Positions 44,194 to 54,033 are shown, counted from the first letter of the stretch. The stretch is 64,000 nucleotides of DNA from Candidatus Electrothrix rattekaaiensis (GCA_032595675.1 JAVQMD010000001.1:1830640-1894639), one strand, 5' to 3'. Program-made: numbers and translations. The notes: generated from the sequence alone by a model not told the origin.

Positions 44194-47100
44194 CTATTCA
44201 TCTGCTGTCACCTTAAGGATAAAACCAATGACCTCTTCAGCCTTGAAGGGCTTTGTCATAAAGCCCCGAGCTCCCAATTCCCTTGCCTTTTTTTGATATT
44301 TATCAGCACTTCTCGACGTGAGCATAGCAACCGGGAGACCACGTAACTCTGGCTGGGCCTGCAAGGTCTGTAACACCTCAAAACCGTTCATTCGTGGCAT
44401 CTCAACATCAAGGAGAACAACATCCGGTTTTTCTTCACGTATTTTCTCCACAGCCTCAATACCGTTCCGTGCCGCAACAGGGATCCAACCCTGCTGAACA
44501 ATGAAATTGGAGACCACTTTTCGCACACTGATAGAGTCGTCAACAACAAGAATGCGTAGAGGCCCACGTTCTTTAACAGGCCGTACTGATGGTCCTTCAC
44601 CCTGCCTCTTGATCACAGAGGACCACTTTTGGAGGACTTCTTCCACCTGAAGAATAGGTATCAGGTCACCATTACCCATAATAGTAACACCTGAAATACA
44701 AGGGACATTCTGCAAATGCGTCCCAAGATCTTTAAAAACGACGTCCCTCTTTCCGATGAGTTGTTCACAGAGAACAGCAGCCCGTTTTCTTCCGGCATGC
44801 ACAATAAGGATGGCTTGGTCGTCTTCAGTGAGATTTTTCCTAACATACCCAACACTTGCATCAAACCCTGGCACTTTAGCAGGATGCAGGAGCGGAACGC
44901 TTTCTCCGTCAAAGGTATATTCACGGCCCTTTTTTTCTTCAGGAGTAGCCCGAGCAATACTGGCTACATCGTGCATCGGGATAGCGTAAATCTGGACTCC
45001 AAAACGGGCAAGAATAACAGGCAGCTGGGCAACGGAAACCGGAAGATGCATGATAAATTCAGTCCCTTGCCCTCGTTCAGAAACGAGTTCAATTGAACCG
45101 TTCAACTGGTCAATCGCATCACGAACAACATCCATACCAACACCGCGACCGGCAATATTGGTTATTGAGCCGGTACTGGAAAAACCGTGCCTGAAGATCA
45201 GTTCGGCCAGTTCACTGTCGCTCATCAAGTTAACCCGATCATTCGGGTATAACTTCATACCCTTAAGCCGTATTGCCTCGTAATCCAGTCCTTTTCCGTT
45301 ATCACTGACCCTGAGAGTACATTGCCCCCCTTTTCTTATCGCGCGAATAGTGACGGAGAGTGAATTCCAGTTGGCCTTTTCAGACAAACTTCCGCCATGG
45401 GCCACAGCATTACGAAGAATATGCATGAGCGGATCCGCCATAACATCCCAGACTCGGGTATCCATCATAATGGATTCGCCTTCAATGGTTAATCGCGCCG
45501 GATGCCCGGTTGTTCGCTCAGCTTCCCGGACAGTCCTGTGCATCCTGCTTGAAAGGGTTGAGAGAGGCGTCATACGGACGCCCATCATTCTATTCTGCAA
45601 TTCCTTGAGAACCATACCCTGTCGCTCAACAGTCTTCTGCCAAATAACATTGTCCAAGGCATTCTGAGCCATGATAGAATCAAGGTCACTGACCGCCTCA
45701 CTCAAGGAACGAATCAGGATATTTAACTCCGAGTATCTATCCATCTCCAGAGGATCAAAGTCTTCAGCAATACCAGAATGTTGCAATTCATCACGACTGC
45801 CAAGATGGGGAATTGAAGCCAGTTCGTAACCCGCCTCTAAGCTAGAGTTGATATTTTTCAGACGCTGGAGGATCATGTCGAGCTCTTTCATCGTCCCGGC
45901 CGTGGCATCCATAGAATCTTCAAAACTGCTCAGATTAATGACCATGTCGCCGCTCAGGCCGACCATTTGGTCAATCCTATTCACATCTACGCGCAAGGTT
46001 GCGGCCTTCTTGGCTTGACCTTGCTGGCGAGGAGGGGTTTTTCCCTTTTTCTCAACTACATGTTCAGACGAGAGAGACAAGCTTGCATCCGGTAAAATCT
46101 CCTCTTTTATATCATGAACAGAAGATTCCCCGACGTTATCTGCTGTAATCTTGCTAAATTTCTCCAGATTTTTTTGCTGATCAGCATAAACAGAACAATT
46201 CGGATCCTCGACAAGCCGAACAAGAATATCTGCTCCTTCCTGCATTGCCTTGATAACTTCAGGCTCTATGGTTTGTGCCTCATCATGCAACCAATCAAGA
46301 AAATCCTCGAAATCATGGCCCCAAGCCGCAATCTGTTCAATACCGATGACTGCGGACGCTCCTTTAAGGGTGTGTACTGAACGTCGGATAGAGTGTAGCG
46401 ATTCTCGCTTAAGATCTGTGACTTCCGTCGCACCGGAAACCGTCATGCCGAGATGATTCAGCTGTCGATCGATATTGTCGAGATGCTCTTCTGCTTCCTC
46501 ATGGAAACATTGGAGAAGCTCTGCATCAACATCCTCTCCCAATTCCTGCCCAATTGATTTTGCTGCTTCAGGTAACGAGTCAACAGCATTATCTGCACTG
46601 CTTTCAGAAAAATCGCCTATCTCATCATCGGATGCATCAACCGGCAATTCATCAAAGAAATTATCAGCTGTATCTCCGGTCTTCAGCCTTGTATCTTCGC
46701 CGACAATGAATTCTCCAGGCTCTCCTTCTTCCTTATGAAGGATATCTTGACCTGATACTTCCTCCAGATCGTCTTGACCAGAAGCATCTTCCTCCTTCTG
46801 ATCTCTTGCAATTATTTCCTTGAAAACTAGGTTTACGTCTTTTTTTCTCTGCTCAACAGGACAGGCCGGATTTTCGGCAAGTTCTGCCAGCAAATCAGCA
46901 CCTTCACGGAGTGAAATAATGATGTGTGTATCCAGCTTTTTCGCATCATCATGCAGCCAATCAAGAAAATCCTCGAAATCATGGCCCCAAGCTGCAATCT
47001 GTTCAATACCAATGACTGCGGCTGCGCCTTTGAGGGTATGCACGGAACGACGGAGGGAATGAAGCGTCTCCCGAGTAGTTGAATTCAGCTCCACTGGTGC

Positions 47101-49287
47101 GGTAATCTGAACACCGAGTCGATTCAGGCAGGCATCGATGTTCTCCAGATGTTCCTCTGTTTCCTCACGAAAGCATTCCAAGAGTTCCGGGTCAATCGCT
47201 TCAGCAGTGAATTCATGTTGTTCTCTTTCTTCTCTTCCTAATGTATCAACAGAAACAAAGGAATCTTCCTCTTCGTCCGCATTCTGAAAAAGAAGCTCGC
47301 CTCCCCTTGCCTCTTCAACTGGTGAAACAGGTATTTCATCAAACAAGATCCCAACACCTGTCTCATCCGATCCTTCACTCTCGTCCTCAGCAAACAAATC
47401 AGTTGTACTGTCTTGGCTCAGTTCTAAAAAATGCTCCGCCTCATCAGTCTCACTGACCTCCGAATCAGAGAAAAAAGCCTCTGTAATCGCAGTAAATTTT
47501 CTTGTAATTCGTCGATGTTCCTTCTCGGTAGGCCGTGTTGGCTCCTCAGCAAGGGACGCCAAGAGGTCTGCTCCGTCCCGGAGCGCGGCAAGAGTGGTAG
47601 GATCCAACCTTCCCGCCTCATCATGCAACCAATCAAGAAAATCTTCAAAATCATGGCCCCAAGCTGCTACCTGTTCAATACCTATAACAGCTGCGGCTCC
47701 CTTGAGAGTATGCACAGAACGACGAAGGGAGTGAAGTGTCTCTTGAGTAGAAGGGGTGAGTTCAGCTGAGTCGGAGATCTGGTCATCAAGACTATTCAAG
47801 CAGCTGTCGATATTTTCCAGATGTTCTTCTGTTTCCTCACGAAAGCATTCCAGCAGTTCCGGGTCAATTGCTTCAGCCTCAATATTCCCCTGCACTGCGT
47901 GCTCTATTTTGACAGAGGCGATACTCTCTTCAGACGACTCAGGATGTTCAGTAACAGCAAAACCGAACAAATCTTCCTCCTCTTCTTCCTCAACATCCTG
48001 AAAGAAAAGATCGTCTTCCACATTTTCCTTAGCCTGTGAAACAGATGAGGCAATCTCGTCCAAAAAGCTGTCAGCTTCTCCCAATTCTTCACTGTCGCCC
48101 TCAGCAAAAAAATCAGCAGTACTGTCTTCACTCAAGTCTAACGCATTCTCTGCCTCGTCAAAAACCAACGACGAACCTGTGTCCTCGACCTTATCACCCC
48201 CACTGGCCGCAGTCCCTAATGAATAGGCCTCAGTAATACCAGTAAATTTTGCTATGATTCGTTGTTTTTCTTTCTCAGCCGGGCGTGTTGGTTCCTCAGC
48301 AAGGGACGCCAGCAGATCTGCTCCGTCCCTAAGAGCGGCAACAGCAGCAGGATCAAGCCTTCGTGCCTCATCATGCAGCCAATCAAGAAAATCCTCAAAA
48401 TCATGGCCCCAGGCTGCTACCTGTTCAATACCGATCACAGCAGCAGCACCTTTCAGAGTATGCACGGAACGACGAAGAGAGTGGAGTGTTTCTTGAGTGA
48501 ATGGGGTGAGTGCGACTGAATCGGTGATCTGGTCATCAAGGCTATTCAAGCAGCTGTCGATATTTTCCAGGTGCTCATCTGTTTCTTCACTGAAACATTG
48601 CAGCAGTTCCGGGTCTATTTCCTCCGCTTCGACATCCTCTTGACCCGTTTGTTCCGTTTGTTCTATACCGCCAAAGCCAAGTATCTCTTCAGGTGTTTCA
48701 GAAAATTCAGTGACAGCAGAACCAAACAAATCATCATCATCCCCCTCTTCTTCTTCCTCCTCAATATCCTGAAAAAGAAGTTCGTCCTCCATATCCGCTT
48801 CGGACGAGTTCTCTTCTTCTCCATCTTCCTGGAAAAGAATAGTTTCAGGATTGAAATCCTCCGAGCTCCTCTCAAGCTCATCTGATCCGACAGTGCTCTT
48901 ACAAATTTTTTCCTCAATTTCTGCGACGGTTTTCTGGAAGAGCTGGCCGTCATCCGGCCTTCCAGCTCGTTGCATCATGCAGTAGCTGTCAATGCGCTGG
49001 GTTGCATCTCCCAAAAGGGTGATGGTTTCATCGTCCAAAACCAAAGAAGCCCCGAGAACGTTCTCCATCACTTTTTCCAAAATTTCACCGATACCACTCA
49101 AATCGTCCAAGCCAACCATTGCGGCTGCGCCCTTAATGGTATGGGTTATCCGATGCAGTTCTGCTAATGACGGTCTATGTGTTCGATCCTCCTGCAGGGT
49201 CTGAAGGCAACGGCTCATATCAGGTAGATACCCTTCTACCTCCCCGATAAATCCAGTTACGATTTCACTGCCCACGCTGCTATTCAT
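44194..49287 (-). CDS. Hybrid CheA/PilL histidine kinase with five Hpt domains and a receiver
   Basis: The 1,697-residue kinase begins with an Hpt domain (His49 in HTIKGAAAMVG). Four nearly identical Hpt modules follow (phospho-His in HTLKGA[AS]AVIG near residues 275, 524, 747 and 969), separated by acidic, low-complexity linkers. Then come a dimerisation region (about 1110-1240), an HATPase (HILRNAVAHG near 1289, VSDNGKGLD, GRGVGMDVV), a CheW-like domain and a C-terminal receiver (about 1575-1695, ILVVDDS, phospho-Asp in LLDVEMP, KPF). The layout is that of PilL/ChpA kinases. GGAG lies seven bases before the ATG. It is the central enzyme of the surrounding chemosensory operon. Confidence 0.92.
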   Translation of the reverse strand: MNSSVGSEIVTGFIGEVEGYLPDMSRCLQTLQEDRTHRPSLAELHRITHTIKGAAAMVGLDDLSGIGEILEKVMENVLGASLVLDDETITLLGDATQRIDSYCMMQRAGRPDDGQLFQKTVAEIEEKICKSTVGSDELERSSEDFNPETILFQEDGEEENSSEADMEDELLFQDIEEEEEEGDDDDLFGSAVTEFSETPEEILGFGGIEQTEQTGQEDVEAEEIDPELLQCFSEETDEHLENIDSCLNSLDDQITDSVALTPFTQETLHSLRRSVHTLKGAAAVIGIEQVAAWGHDFEDFLDWLHDEARRLDPAAVAALRDGADLLASLAEEPTRPAEKEKQRIIAKFTGITEAYSLGTAASGGDKVEDTGSSLVFDEAENALDLSEDSTADFFAEGDSEELGEADSFLDEIASSVSQAKENVEDDLFFQDVEEEEEEDLFGFAVTEHPESSEESIASVKIEHAVQGNIEAEAIDPELLECFREETEEHLENIDSCLNSLDDQISDSAELTPSTQETLHSLRRSVHTLKGAAAVIGIEQVAAWGHDFEDFLDWLHDEAGRLDPTTLAALRDGADLLASLAEEPTRPTEKEHRRITRKFTAITEAFFSDSEVSETDEAEHFLELSQDSTTDLFAEDESEGSDETGVGILFDEIPVSPVEEARGGELLFQNADEEEDSFVSVDTLGREEREQHEFTAEAIDPELLECFREETEEHLENIDACLNRLGVQITAPVELNSTTRETLHSLRRSVHTLKGAAAVIGIEQIAAWGHDFEDFLDWLHDDAKKLDTHIIISLREGADLLAELAENPACPVEQRKKDVNLVFKEIIARDQKEEDASGQDDLEEVSGQDILHKEEGEPGEFIVGEDTRLKTGDTADNFFDELPVDASDDEIGDFSESSADNAVDSLPEAAKSIGQELGEDVDAELLQCFHEEAEEHLDNIDRQLNHLGMTVSGATEVTDLKRESLHSIRRSVHTLKGASAVIGIEQIAAWGHDFEDFLDWLHDEAQTIEPEVIKAMQEGADILVRLVEDPNCSVYADQQKNLEKFSKITADNVGESSVHDIKEEILPDASLSLSSEHVVEKKGKTPPRQQGQAKKAATLRVDVNRIDQMVGLSGDMVINLSSFEDSMDATAGTMKELDMILQRLKNINSSLEAGYELASIPHLGSRDELQHSGIAEDFDPLEMDRYSELNILIRSLSEAVSDLDSIMAQNALDNVIWQKTVERQGMVLKELQNRMMGVRMTPLSTLSSRMHRTVREAERTTGHPARLTIEGESIMMDTRVWDVMADPLMHILRNAVAHGGSLSEKANWNSLSVTIRAIRKGGQCTLRVSDNGKGLDYEAIRLKGMKLYPNDRVNLMSDSELAELIFRHGFSSTGSITNIAGRGVGMDVVRDAIDQLNGSIELVSERGQGTEFIMHLPVSVAQLPVILARFGVQIYAIPMHDVASIARATPEEKKGREYTFDGESVPLLHPAKVPGFDASVGYVRKNLTEDDQAILIVHAGRKRAAVLCEQLIGKRDVVFKDLGTHLQNVPCISGVTIMGNGDLIPILQVEEVLQKWSSVIKRQGEGPSVRPVKERGPLRILVVDDSISVRKVVSNFIVQQGWIPVAARNGIEAVEKIREEKPDVVLLDVEMPRMNGFEVLQTLQAQPELRGLPVAMLTSRSADKYQKKARELGARGFMTKPFKAEEVIGFILKVTADE
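46160..48620 (-). repeat. Four tandem Hpt modules (about 665-750 bp period)
   Basis: The block TCATGCA[AG]CCAATCAAGAAAAT recurs at about 46284, 46949, 47621 and 48371, with long surrounding stretches nearly identical. The spacing differs only by the length of the acidic linkers. This indicates recent duplication or ongoing conversion. Confidence 0.92.
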
Positions 49288-49311
49288 CTACTCTCTCCGA
49301 TCCACTTCTCA

Positions 49312-49902
49312 TTATATCCGTATAGATGAGAGTAATTGTTCACCGTCAAAAAGTTGGACCACTTCCTCTTTCTCACCAGAATGATACACCGCTGAACCGG
49401 TCAAAAAACCGGACAGAACAATCTGCTCAGTTTTTCTCTCTTCCTCGGTCTCCTCCTTTCTGTACAACATACGGGTTGCCGTGATACGATCAACAACAAC
49501 TGCAGTCTTCACCTCTCCGTTATAAATAACTATAACCGCACGATTTTTTTTCCTGTTTGACCTTTTGGAAATATTAAAATAAAGTGCAACATCGGTAACA
49601 GAGACTATTTCGCCACGTATATTGGTCACCCCTTGAACCCACTCAGGCAAAAAAGGCAAAGGACGGACACTCTCCAATTCTCCTACTTCAACAACCAATG
49701 ATAAAGGCAACGCCAATCGCCTGTCACCAAGGTCGAAACATATATGTCTTCCGATTTCCTGCTGCTTATCGTCAGAAGTACTTTTCAGACCGTCGCCGTA
49801 TTCCAGCACGGCCTCTGTTATTTCCTGATCAATATTGCGCAGCAATTCCAAAAGATCAGAAGAAGAGTCCACTCGGCCGCTCATATCGTTACTCATTGTC
49901 AT
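49312..49902 (-). CDS. CheW-like adaptor (PilI-like)
   Basis: The 196-residue protein has a canonical CheW fold after a 45-residue helical extension: HICFDLGDRRLALPLSLVVEVGELESVRPLPFLPEWVQGVTNIRGEIVSVTDVALYF. It is the best CheW in the cluster and probably couples CheA to receptors. It lies 24 bases upstream of the CheA gene. Confidence 0.88.
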   Translation of the reverse strand: MTMSNDMSGRVDSSSDLLELLRNIDQEITEAVLEYGDGLKSTSDDKQQEIGRHICFDLGDRRLALPLSLVVEVGELESVRPLPFLPEWVQGVTNIRGEIVSVTDVALYFNISKRSNRKKNRAVIVIYNGEVKTAVVVDRITATRMLYRKEETEEERKTEQIVLSGFLTGSAVYHSGEKEEVVQLFDGEQLLSSIRI

Positions 49903-49922
49903 TCTCGAATAATTCGAAAGAA

Positions 49923-50291
49923 TCAGGAGAGAAGCTGAGTTACCGCCTCCAACACTTGGTCGGTATTAAAAGGCTTTGTCAGGTATACGTTAGCTCCCTG
50001 TTTTTTGCCCCAGAATTCATCCGACTTCTGATTTTTGCTGGTCAACAGAATAACCGGTATATTCTCAAGTTCGGGTATAGATTTAATTTTCCTACACGCC
50101 TGAAATCCATTCATTTTCGGCATAACAACGTCAAGAATAATGAGCTCAGGCTTTTCCGCTATAGCCATTTCTACACCTGCCTCACCATCGCTGGCAGTGA
50201 CAACATTATATTCAGGTGTATTAAACACATCAGTTATCAATTTAAGCTCTGTTGGACTGTCATCAACAATCAGTAATTTCCTCGCAGACAT
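49923..50291 (-). CDS. Single-domain response regulator (CheY/PilH-like)
   Basis: This 122-residue receiver carries LIVDDSP (acidic pair), the phospho-acceptor in ILDVVMPKMNGF near residue 54, a switch Ser/Thr (LLTSKNQ) and the conserved Lys in KPF. PilH-type regulators oppose PilG in twitching systems. AGGGAAAAT precedes the ATG. It lies 20 bases before the CheW-like gene. Confidence 0.88.
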   Translation of the reverse strand: MSARKLLIVDDSPTELKLITDVFNTPEYNVVTASDGEAGVEMAIAEKPELIILDVVMPKMNGFQACRKIKSIPELENIPVILLTSKNQKSDEFWGKKQGANVYLTKPFNTDQVLEAVTQLLS

Positions 50292-50347
50292 ATTTTCCCT
50301 TTTTTATTTTGTTTAAAAAATCAATAAAATATTACTTTCCGTAACTG

Positions 50348-52183
50348 TCAATCAGCTGGTGGTTCGGCTGGTGGTTCGGCATTCGCGCCGTCTTTGACAA
50401 TGATCGAGTTCACCATATCAATAAGCTCGGTAGGCTTAAACGGTTTCGTCAGATAAGCACTGGCGGCAGACAGTCTCCCCTTCACCTTATCAATTATCCT
50501 GTTTTTGCTTGTCAACATAACAACAGGTATATCCCTCGTATCACTATTCTTTTTAAGGATAGACAAGACTCGATATCCGTCAATCTTAGGCAGCATGATA
50601 TCAAGCAGAACGAGATCCGGACGCTCCTCATTCAACCTGCTTAATGCCTCTACACCGTCAGCAGCTTCAACAACTCGAAAAGCACCGCTCGTCAGGGTCA
50701 TCTTAATAACCTTCCTCGTTGTCGGGCTGTCTTCGACAACCAAAATCGTTTTACAGGAGGAACGATTAGTGATTAAACGTTTTTCTTTTCTTTCCTTCTG
50801 CTCATGCCAACTGTTTTTTGCTTCGCTTTCTCCTGATTCCTGTTTTAGATTCGAGGCGATATACTCAACAATTTCACTGACTTGACCGGAAACCTTCTTG
50901 TATTTACTCTCAACCTGAACAATGGGCAACAAAAGATCGAAATACGTCAATGCCTTTTCAAAATCATTCAAATTGAGATAAGCGGTTCCCGCATAGTAGA
51001 GCAATCTCGGATTTACTTCATCAGCCAAGACTCGTTCAAAACGTTTCGCAGCCTGCTGAACCATCTTCCGTTCTACCTTATAGGGATCAATTTGGGAAAG
51101 CGTTGAAGAGTCGGAAAGGGCATTTGACCTACAATACGGGCAAAAAACAGCGTGTTGCTCCATAGGAGCGTAGCAAAAAGGGCACCGAATAATTTTCCCG
51201 CTCCCCACAAAGAGACGCGCTTTTTCAACGTCTTCAAGGATATGCGGCTCTTTAGGGGAACATTTATATGCCTCCCCCAATGCCTTTTTAATTTTCGGTA
51301 ATTCTGTCAACGAACGTGAAAGCCACAACCAGCCTTGGGCACTCTGTCGGTTATCGCGAACAAAGTCCATAAGCTTCTTCTGGGCCTTTTTCAGTTCCAG
51401 CCGTTCACAGAGTTTGATCCCTTCATCCAGCAGCTCTTGCCGGGGTACTGTATCAGGTTCTACATCATCGCCCTGATTATCTTTCTGAATCATAGCGTTG
51501 ATCAGTAGGTTCTGATTGCTTTTATGCACCCTTCTGACCACATCGGCTTTGAGGGTACAGCTACTGACCTGAACCCCTTCCATGCTGAGCAGTTTGAGCA
51601 CAGCTTCTTCACCGATCAGTTTGCCACAAACAGCATCATAGATTTTTCCCTGGACAAGAAAAAGACTCCCTTTGTACTCAGGACATTTATTCTCAATGCA
51701 ATGGTCAATATCCTGGTGCTCACCGCAATTATGGACATCCAGACGACAAGTCGTCTCTTCTGTTTCCATCAGCTGTACAATACCGACAACGGAAAACTTG
51801 CCTAAATCGCCTTTTTTCTGCTGCGTTTTTAAACCTCTAATAATCGCATCGGCAAGTTCTTCGGAGGCCAGCGGTTTTTTAAACACCTGAAATGCCTTCC
51901 CCATTAATCTGGTCTTTAGCTCTGGCAGATCATAGGAGGTAATAACTATCCTCGGTATATCAGAATGTTTTTTTTGAATATACGATAAAAGCTGAAAGCC
52001 ATCCCCACCAGGCATAACCAGATCAGTAATAACAAGTGAGATATCGCCCCGATCAACCTGTCTGACTGCCTCCTTAATATCATAAGCATGTGATATTTGA
52101 AATATTTTCCTATAATCACCCAATGTAGAATCTACGATCTCATGGATCATTTCATCGTCATCTACTAACAATACCTTTTTCAT
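50348..52183 (-). CDS. Multidomain response regulator: receiver, PatA-like, zinc ribbon, TPR, receiver
   Basis: The first receiver (1-120, LLVDDDEM, ITDLVMPGGDG) is followed by a PatA/DUF4388-like region (about 130-235), a zinc ribbon (CPFC...CPYC, about 332-349), TPR-like helices (about 385-450) and a second receiver (about 475-600, LVVEDSPTTRKVI, LLDIMLPKIDGY, TKPF). The C-terminal receiver resembles PilG. It is the first gene of the operon and ends with a proline-rich tail. The combination suggests a scaffold between chemosensory signalling and pilus or polar machinery. Confidence 0.85.
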   Translation of the reverse strand: MKKVLLVDDDEMIHEIVDSTLGDYRKIFQISHAYDIKEAVRQVDRGDISLVITDLVMPGGDGFQLLSYIQKKHSDIPRIVITSYDLPELKTRLMGKAFQVFKKPLASEELADAIIRGLKTQQKKGDLGKFSVVGIVQLMETEETTCRLDVHNCGEHQDIDHCIENKCPEYKGSLFLVQGKIYDAVCGKLIGEEAVLKLLSMEGVQVSSCTLKADVVRRVHKSNQNLLINAMIQKDNQGDDVEPDTVPRQELLDEGIKLCERLELKKAQKKLMDFVRDNRQSAQGWLWLSRSLTELPKIKKALGEAYKCSPKEPHILEDVEKARLFVGSGKIIRCPFCYAPMEQHAVFCPYCRSNALSDSSTLSQIDPYKVERKMVQQAAKRFERVLADEVNPRLLYYAGTAYLNLNDFEKALTYFDLLLPIVQVESKYKKVSGQVSEIVEYIASNLKQESGESEAKNSWHEQKERKEKRLITNRSSCKTILVVEDSPTTRKVIKMTLTSGAFRVVEAADGVEALSRLNEERPDLVLLDIMLPKIDGYRVLSILKKNSDTRDIPVVMLTSKNRIIDKVKGRLSAASAYLTKPFKPTELIDMVNSIIVKDGANAEPPAEPPAD

Positions 52184-52972
52184 TGAACAGCTCTTATACG
52201 TTTGCCTTTAAACAAGAAAACACCCGTTTCGTTTCTTCATTTGGCTGAATCTGGAACATTCCACGAGAGCAATCAGTATTTACCAAGAGACTTTCTTAGC
52301 TTTCTGAAAATTTGAAAAACAATAGAGCAATCAGCATTAAAAAAATATCCATTTTATCAACAATACCTTCGCCAAAATATATTTTGTCCTGTTTTTTCCA
52401 GAAAAGTCATTTCGGTAACAACCCAAAACGTACCATGCACTTTTAGCCGTTTTTTCATTTTTTCTTTCATCTACCATGCCATGCTTTCGTAGCATACGGC
52501 AACATTAGTTGCCGAGCATTTTAATAAAAATTAATTTATTTATAAAACAACAAAAATTAAATTTGTCAAATAAATTCACTGTATTTCAATATTTAATCCC
52601 GCCACAACTCCTTCCTCAGAACAAACATCAGGCACAATCAAAAAAATCAATGCGTTAGTCCCTGATAATCCAATGTTAAAAAAATAAAATTGAGTATAAA
52701 ATACTATACTACACCGAGACTACAGATAAAAAGGCTACCAACGTAAGCCGGGACGAATCCCGGCGGCAATATCATTAGATTCAACCATACACGTTAGGCC
52801 TATGGCCGTTAAAAAATATTGATCGACAAAACGCAATATGAGTGATCATCCAATAACATCTAACCAGAAATAAAACCTTTTTTTTTTCTTGTATATAAAT
52901 CTTGAGCGCGGTAAAATATATCAATAAATTTATAAATTGTCCGCCTGCATTTCAACAATAAAGGAGTCTCCG
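52184..52972. other. 789-base gene-free stretch between divergent operons
   Basis: This AT-rich region separates the minus-strand chemosensory operon from the plus-strand exopolysaccharide operon and should hold both promoters. I see no convincing coding frame. The only clear structure is a GC-rich perfect hairpin at 52747-52764. Confidence 0.6.
52747..52764 (+). ncRNA. Possible structured leader of the exopolysaccharide operon
   Basis: A perfect seven-base-pair hairpin (GCCGGGA, CGAA loop, TCCCGGC) sits between AACGT (52739) and ACGTT (52791), which could close an outer helix, and is followed by GGCCTATGGCC. The cluster is GC-rich within an AT-rich 5' region. It matches no riboswitch class I can name. 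Confidence 0.3.
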
Positions 52973-53920
52973 ATGAAAAAGAAAACGCTCAGTGCCTGTA
53001 TCATGGCGGCACTATTAACTGCTGGCATTGCAAGCACACAGGCAGCGGCAGGTATACTTGCTGAAGGCAACATCTCTGTTTACAAGGATGGCAATTTGTC
53101 TGGCACCATAACCGGACAAAACCCTGTTGACGAGGAAGCATTGTTGGTTTGCAATGATAAATGCATGATCAAAACAACTGGAATTTCAATAGTCGGCGCA
53201 ACAGGAACAGAGCTTGCTGTCAAAAATGATCAAAAACAATTCAACCTACTTCTTAAACAAGGACAGCTTGATTTCATCCTCAGCGGTGCTATAGGAAAAA
53301 TAGGGTTTTATACTGCTGACAGGCAGTACACCAGTGCAGATGTTATTTTCAATGCAAATGCAACCTCCCCGGTTCGCGGCTACATGCAGGTAACCCCTGA
53401 AGGAAAGACTAAGATCGGCGTTTACGAAGGGCGGTTAGTTTTTGATACCGTAGAAGGTGCTAAGACTGTTGACAGCAATAACTATATTCTTCTTGCTCAG
53501 GCTGATATTGGCGGGTCGGAAAATTTAAACGAAACAGGCACTGCGACAGATAATGGTGATTGGGAATGTAACAGTGACAATATAGGACGACTGTGCGATA
53601 AGGACAACTCAGATTGGTACTGTAACGATAGCAATCTAGGCAAGGAATGTGATGATGGCATTGCTGCAGGAGCTTCGTGGAGTAATGAAGCCATTATCAG
53701 CGGCACTGTTGTAGCAGGTGCTGCTGCTTGGGGCGTTTATGAGTATTTAGATGACGATGATGACGATAATCCTGCGTCGACCACGGCTGGTAGCAACGGC
53801 AATGGCCCGGCAGAGACTACACCTCCCTCTCAGACACCTTCGGGAACTGCACCGAACAACAGGGCCAGCGATAATGCTGCTCCTCCTGCGGCACCGCGTT
53901 ATCCCAGCCCGAATCGTTAA
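52973..53920 (+). CDS. Secreted FecR-like protein with Cys-containing repeats
   Basis: A signal peptide (about residues 1-25) is followed by a FecR-like beta-rich domain (about 28-175). Two tandem short Cys repeats (WECNSDNIGRLCDKD and WYCNDSNLGKECDD, about 196-230) follow, then a hydrophobic stretch (IISGTVVAGAAAWGV), an acidic DDDDDD run and a proline/threonine-rich C-terminus. It could be a cell-surface or matrix protein. ATG at 52973 has GGAG six bases upstream; an earlier in-frame start at 52937 is less likely. It is the first gene of the exopolysaccharide region and is followed by a terminator. Confidence 0.7.
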   Translation: MKKKTLSACIMAALLTAGIASTQAAAGILAEGNISVYKDGNLSGTITGQNPVDEEALLVCNDKCMIKTTGISIVGATGTELAVKNDQKQFNLLLKQGQLDFILSGAIGKIGFYTADRQYTSADVIFNANATSPVRGYMQVTPEGKTKIGVYEGRLVFDTVEGAKTVDSNNYILLAQADIGGSENLNETGTATDNGDWECNSDNIGRLCDKDNSDWYCNDSNLGKECDDGIAAGASWSNEAIISGTVVAGAAAWGVYEYLDDDDDDNPASTTAGSNGNGPAETTPPSQTPSGTAPNNRASDNAAPPAAPRYPSPNR

Positions 53921-53940
53921 CCCTCTTTAGAGCTTACCAT

Positions 53941-53968
53941 AGGAGGTTGTCATACTTGGCAACCTCCT
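53941..53968 (+). terminator. Hairpin after the FecR-like gene
   Basis: AGGAGGTTG pairs with CAACCTCCT around a ten-base loop, 20 bases after the stop. It may cause partial termination before the export genes. Confidence 0.7.
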
Positions 53969-54033
53969 CGATTTTCCATTTATACCTAATCCATTACATT
54001 TTCAGTCTCAGCCTTTACCTAAATTTATTTAAA

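Noticed and set aside
52730-52810. Second c-di-GMP-I riboswitch
   Set aside because: It lacks the GEMM core blocks AAAGCC and AGCCGGGTTACC found at 33635-33743.
53947-54033. TTG-initiated N-terminal extension of the Wza-like protein
   Set aside because: It would translate the terminator hairpin and hide the lipoprotein signal, which begins naturally at 54034.
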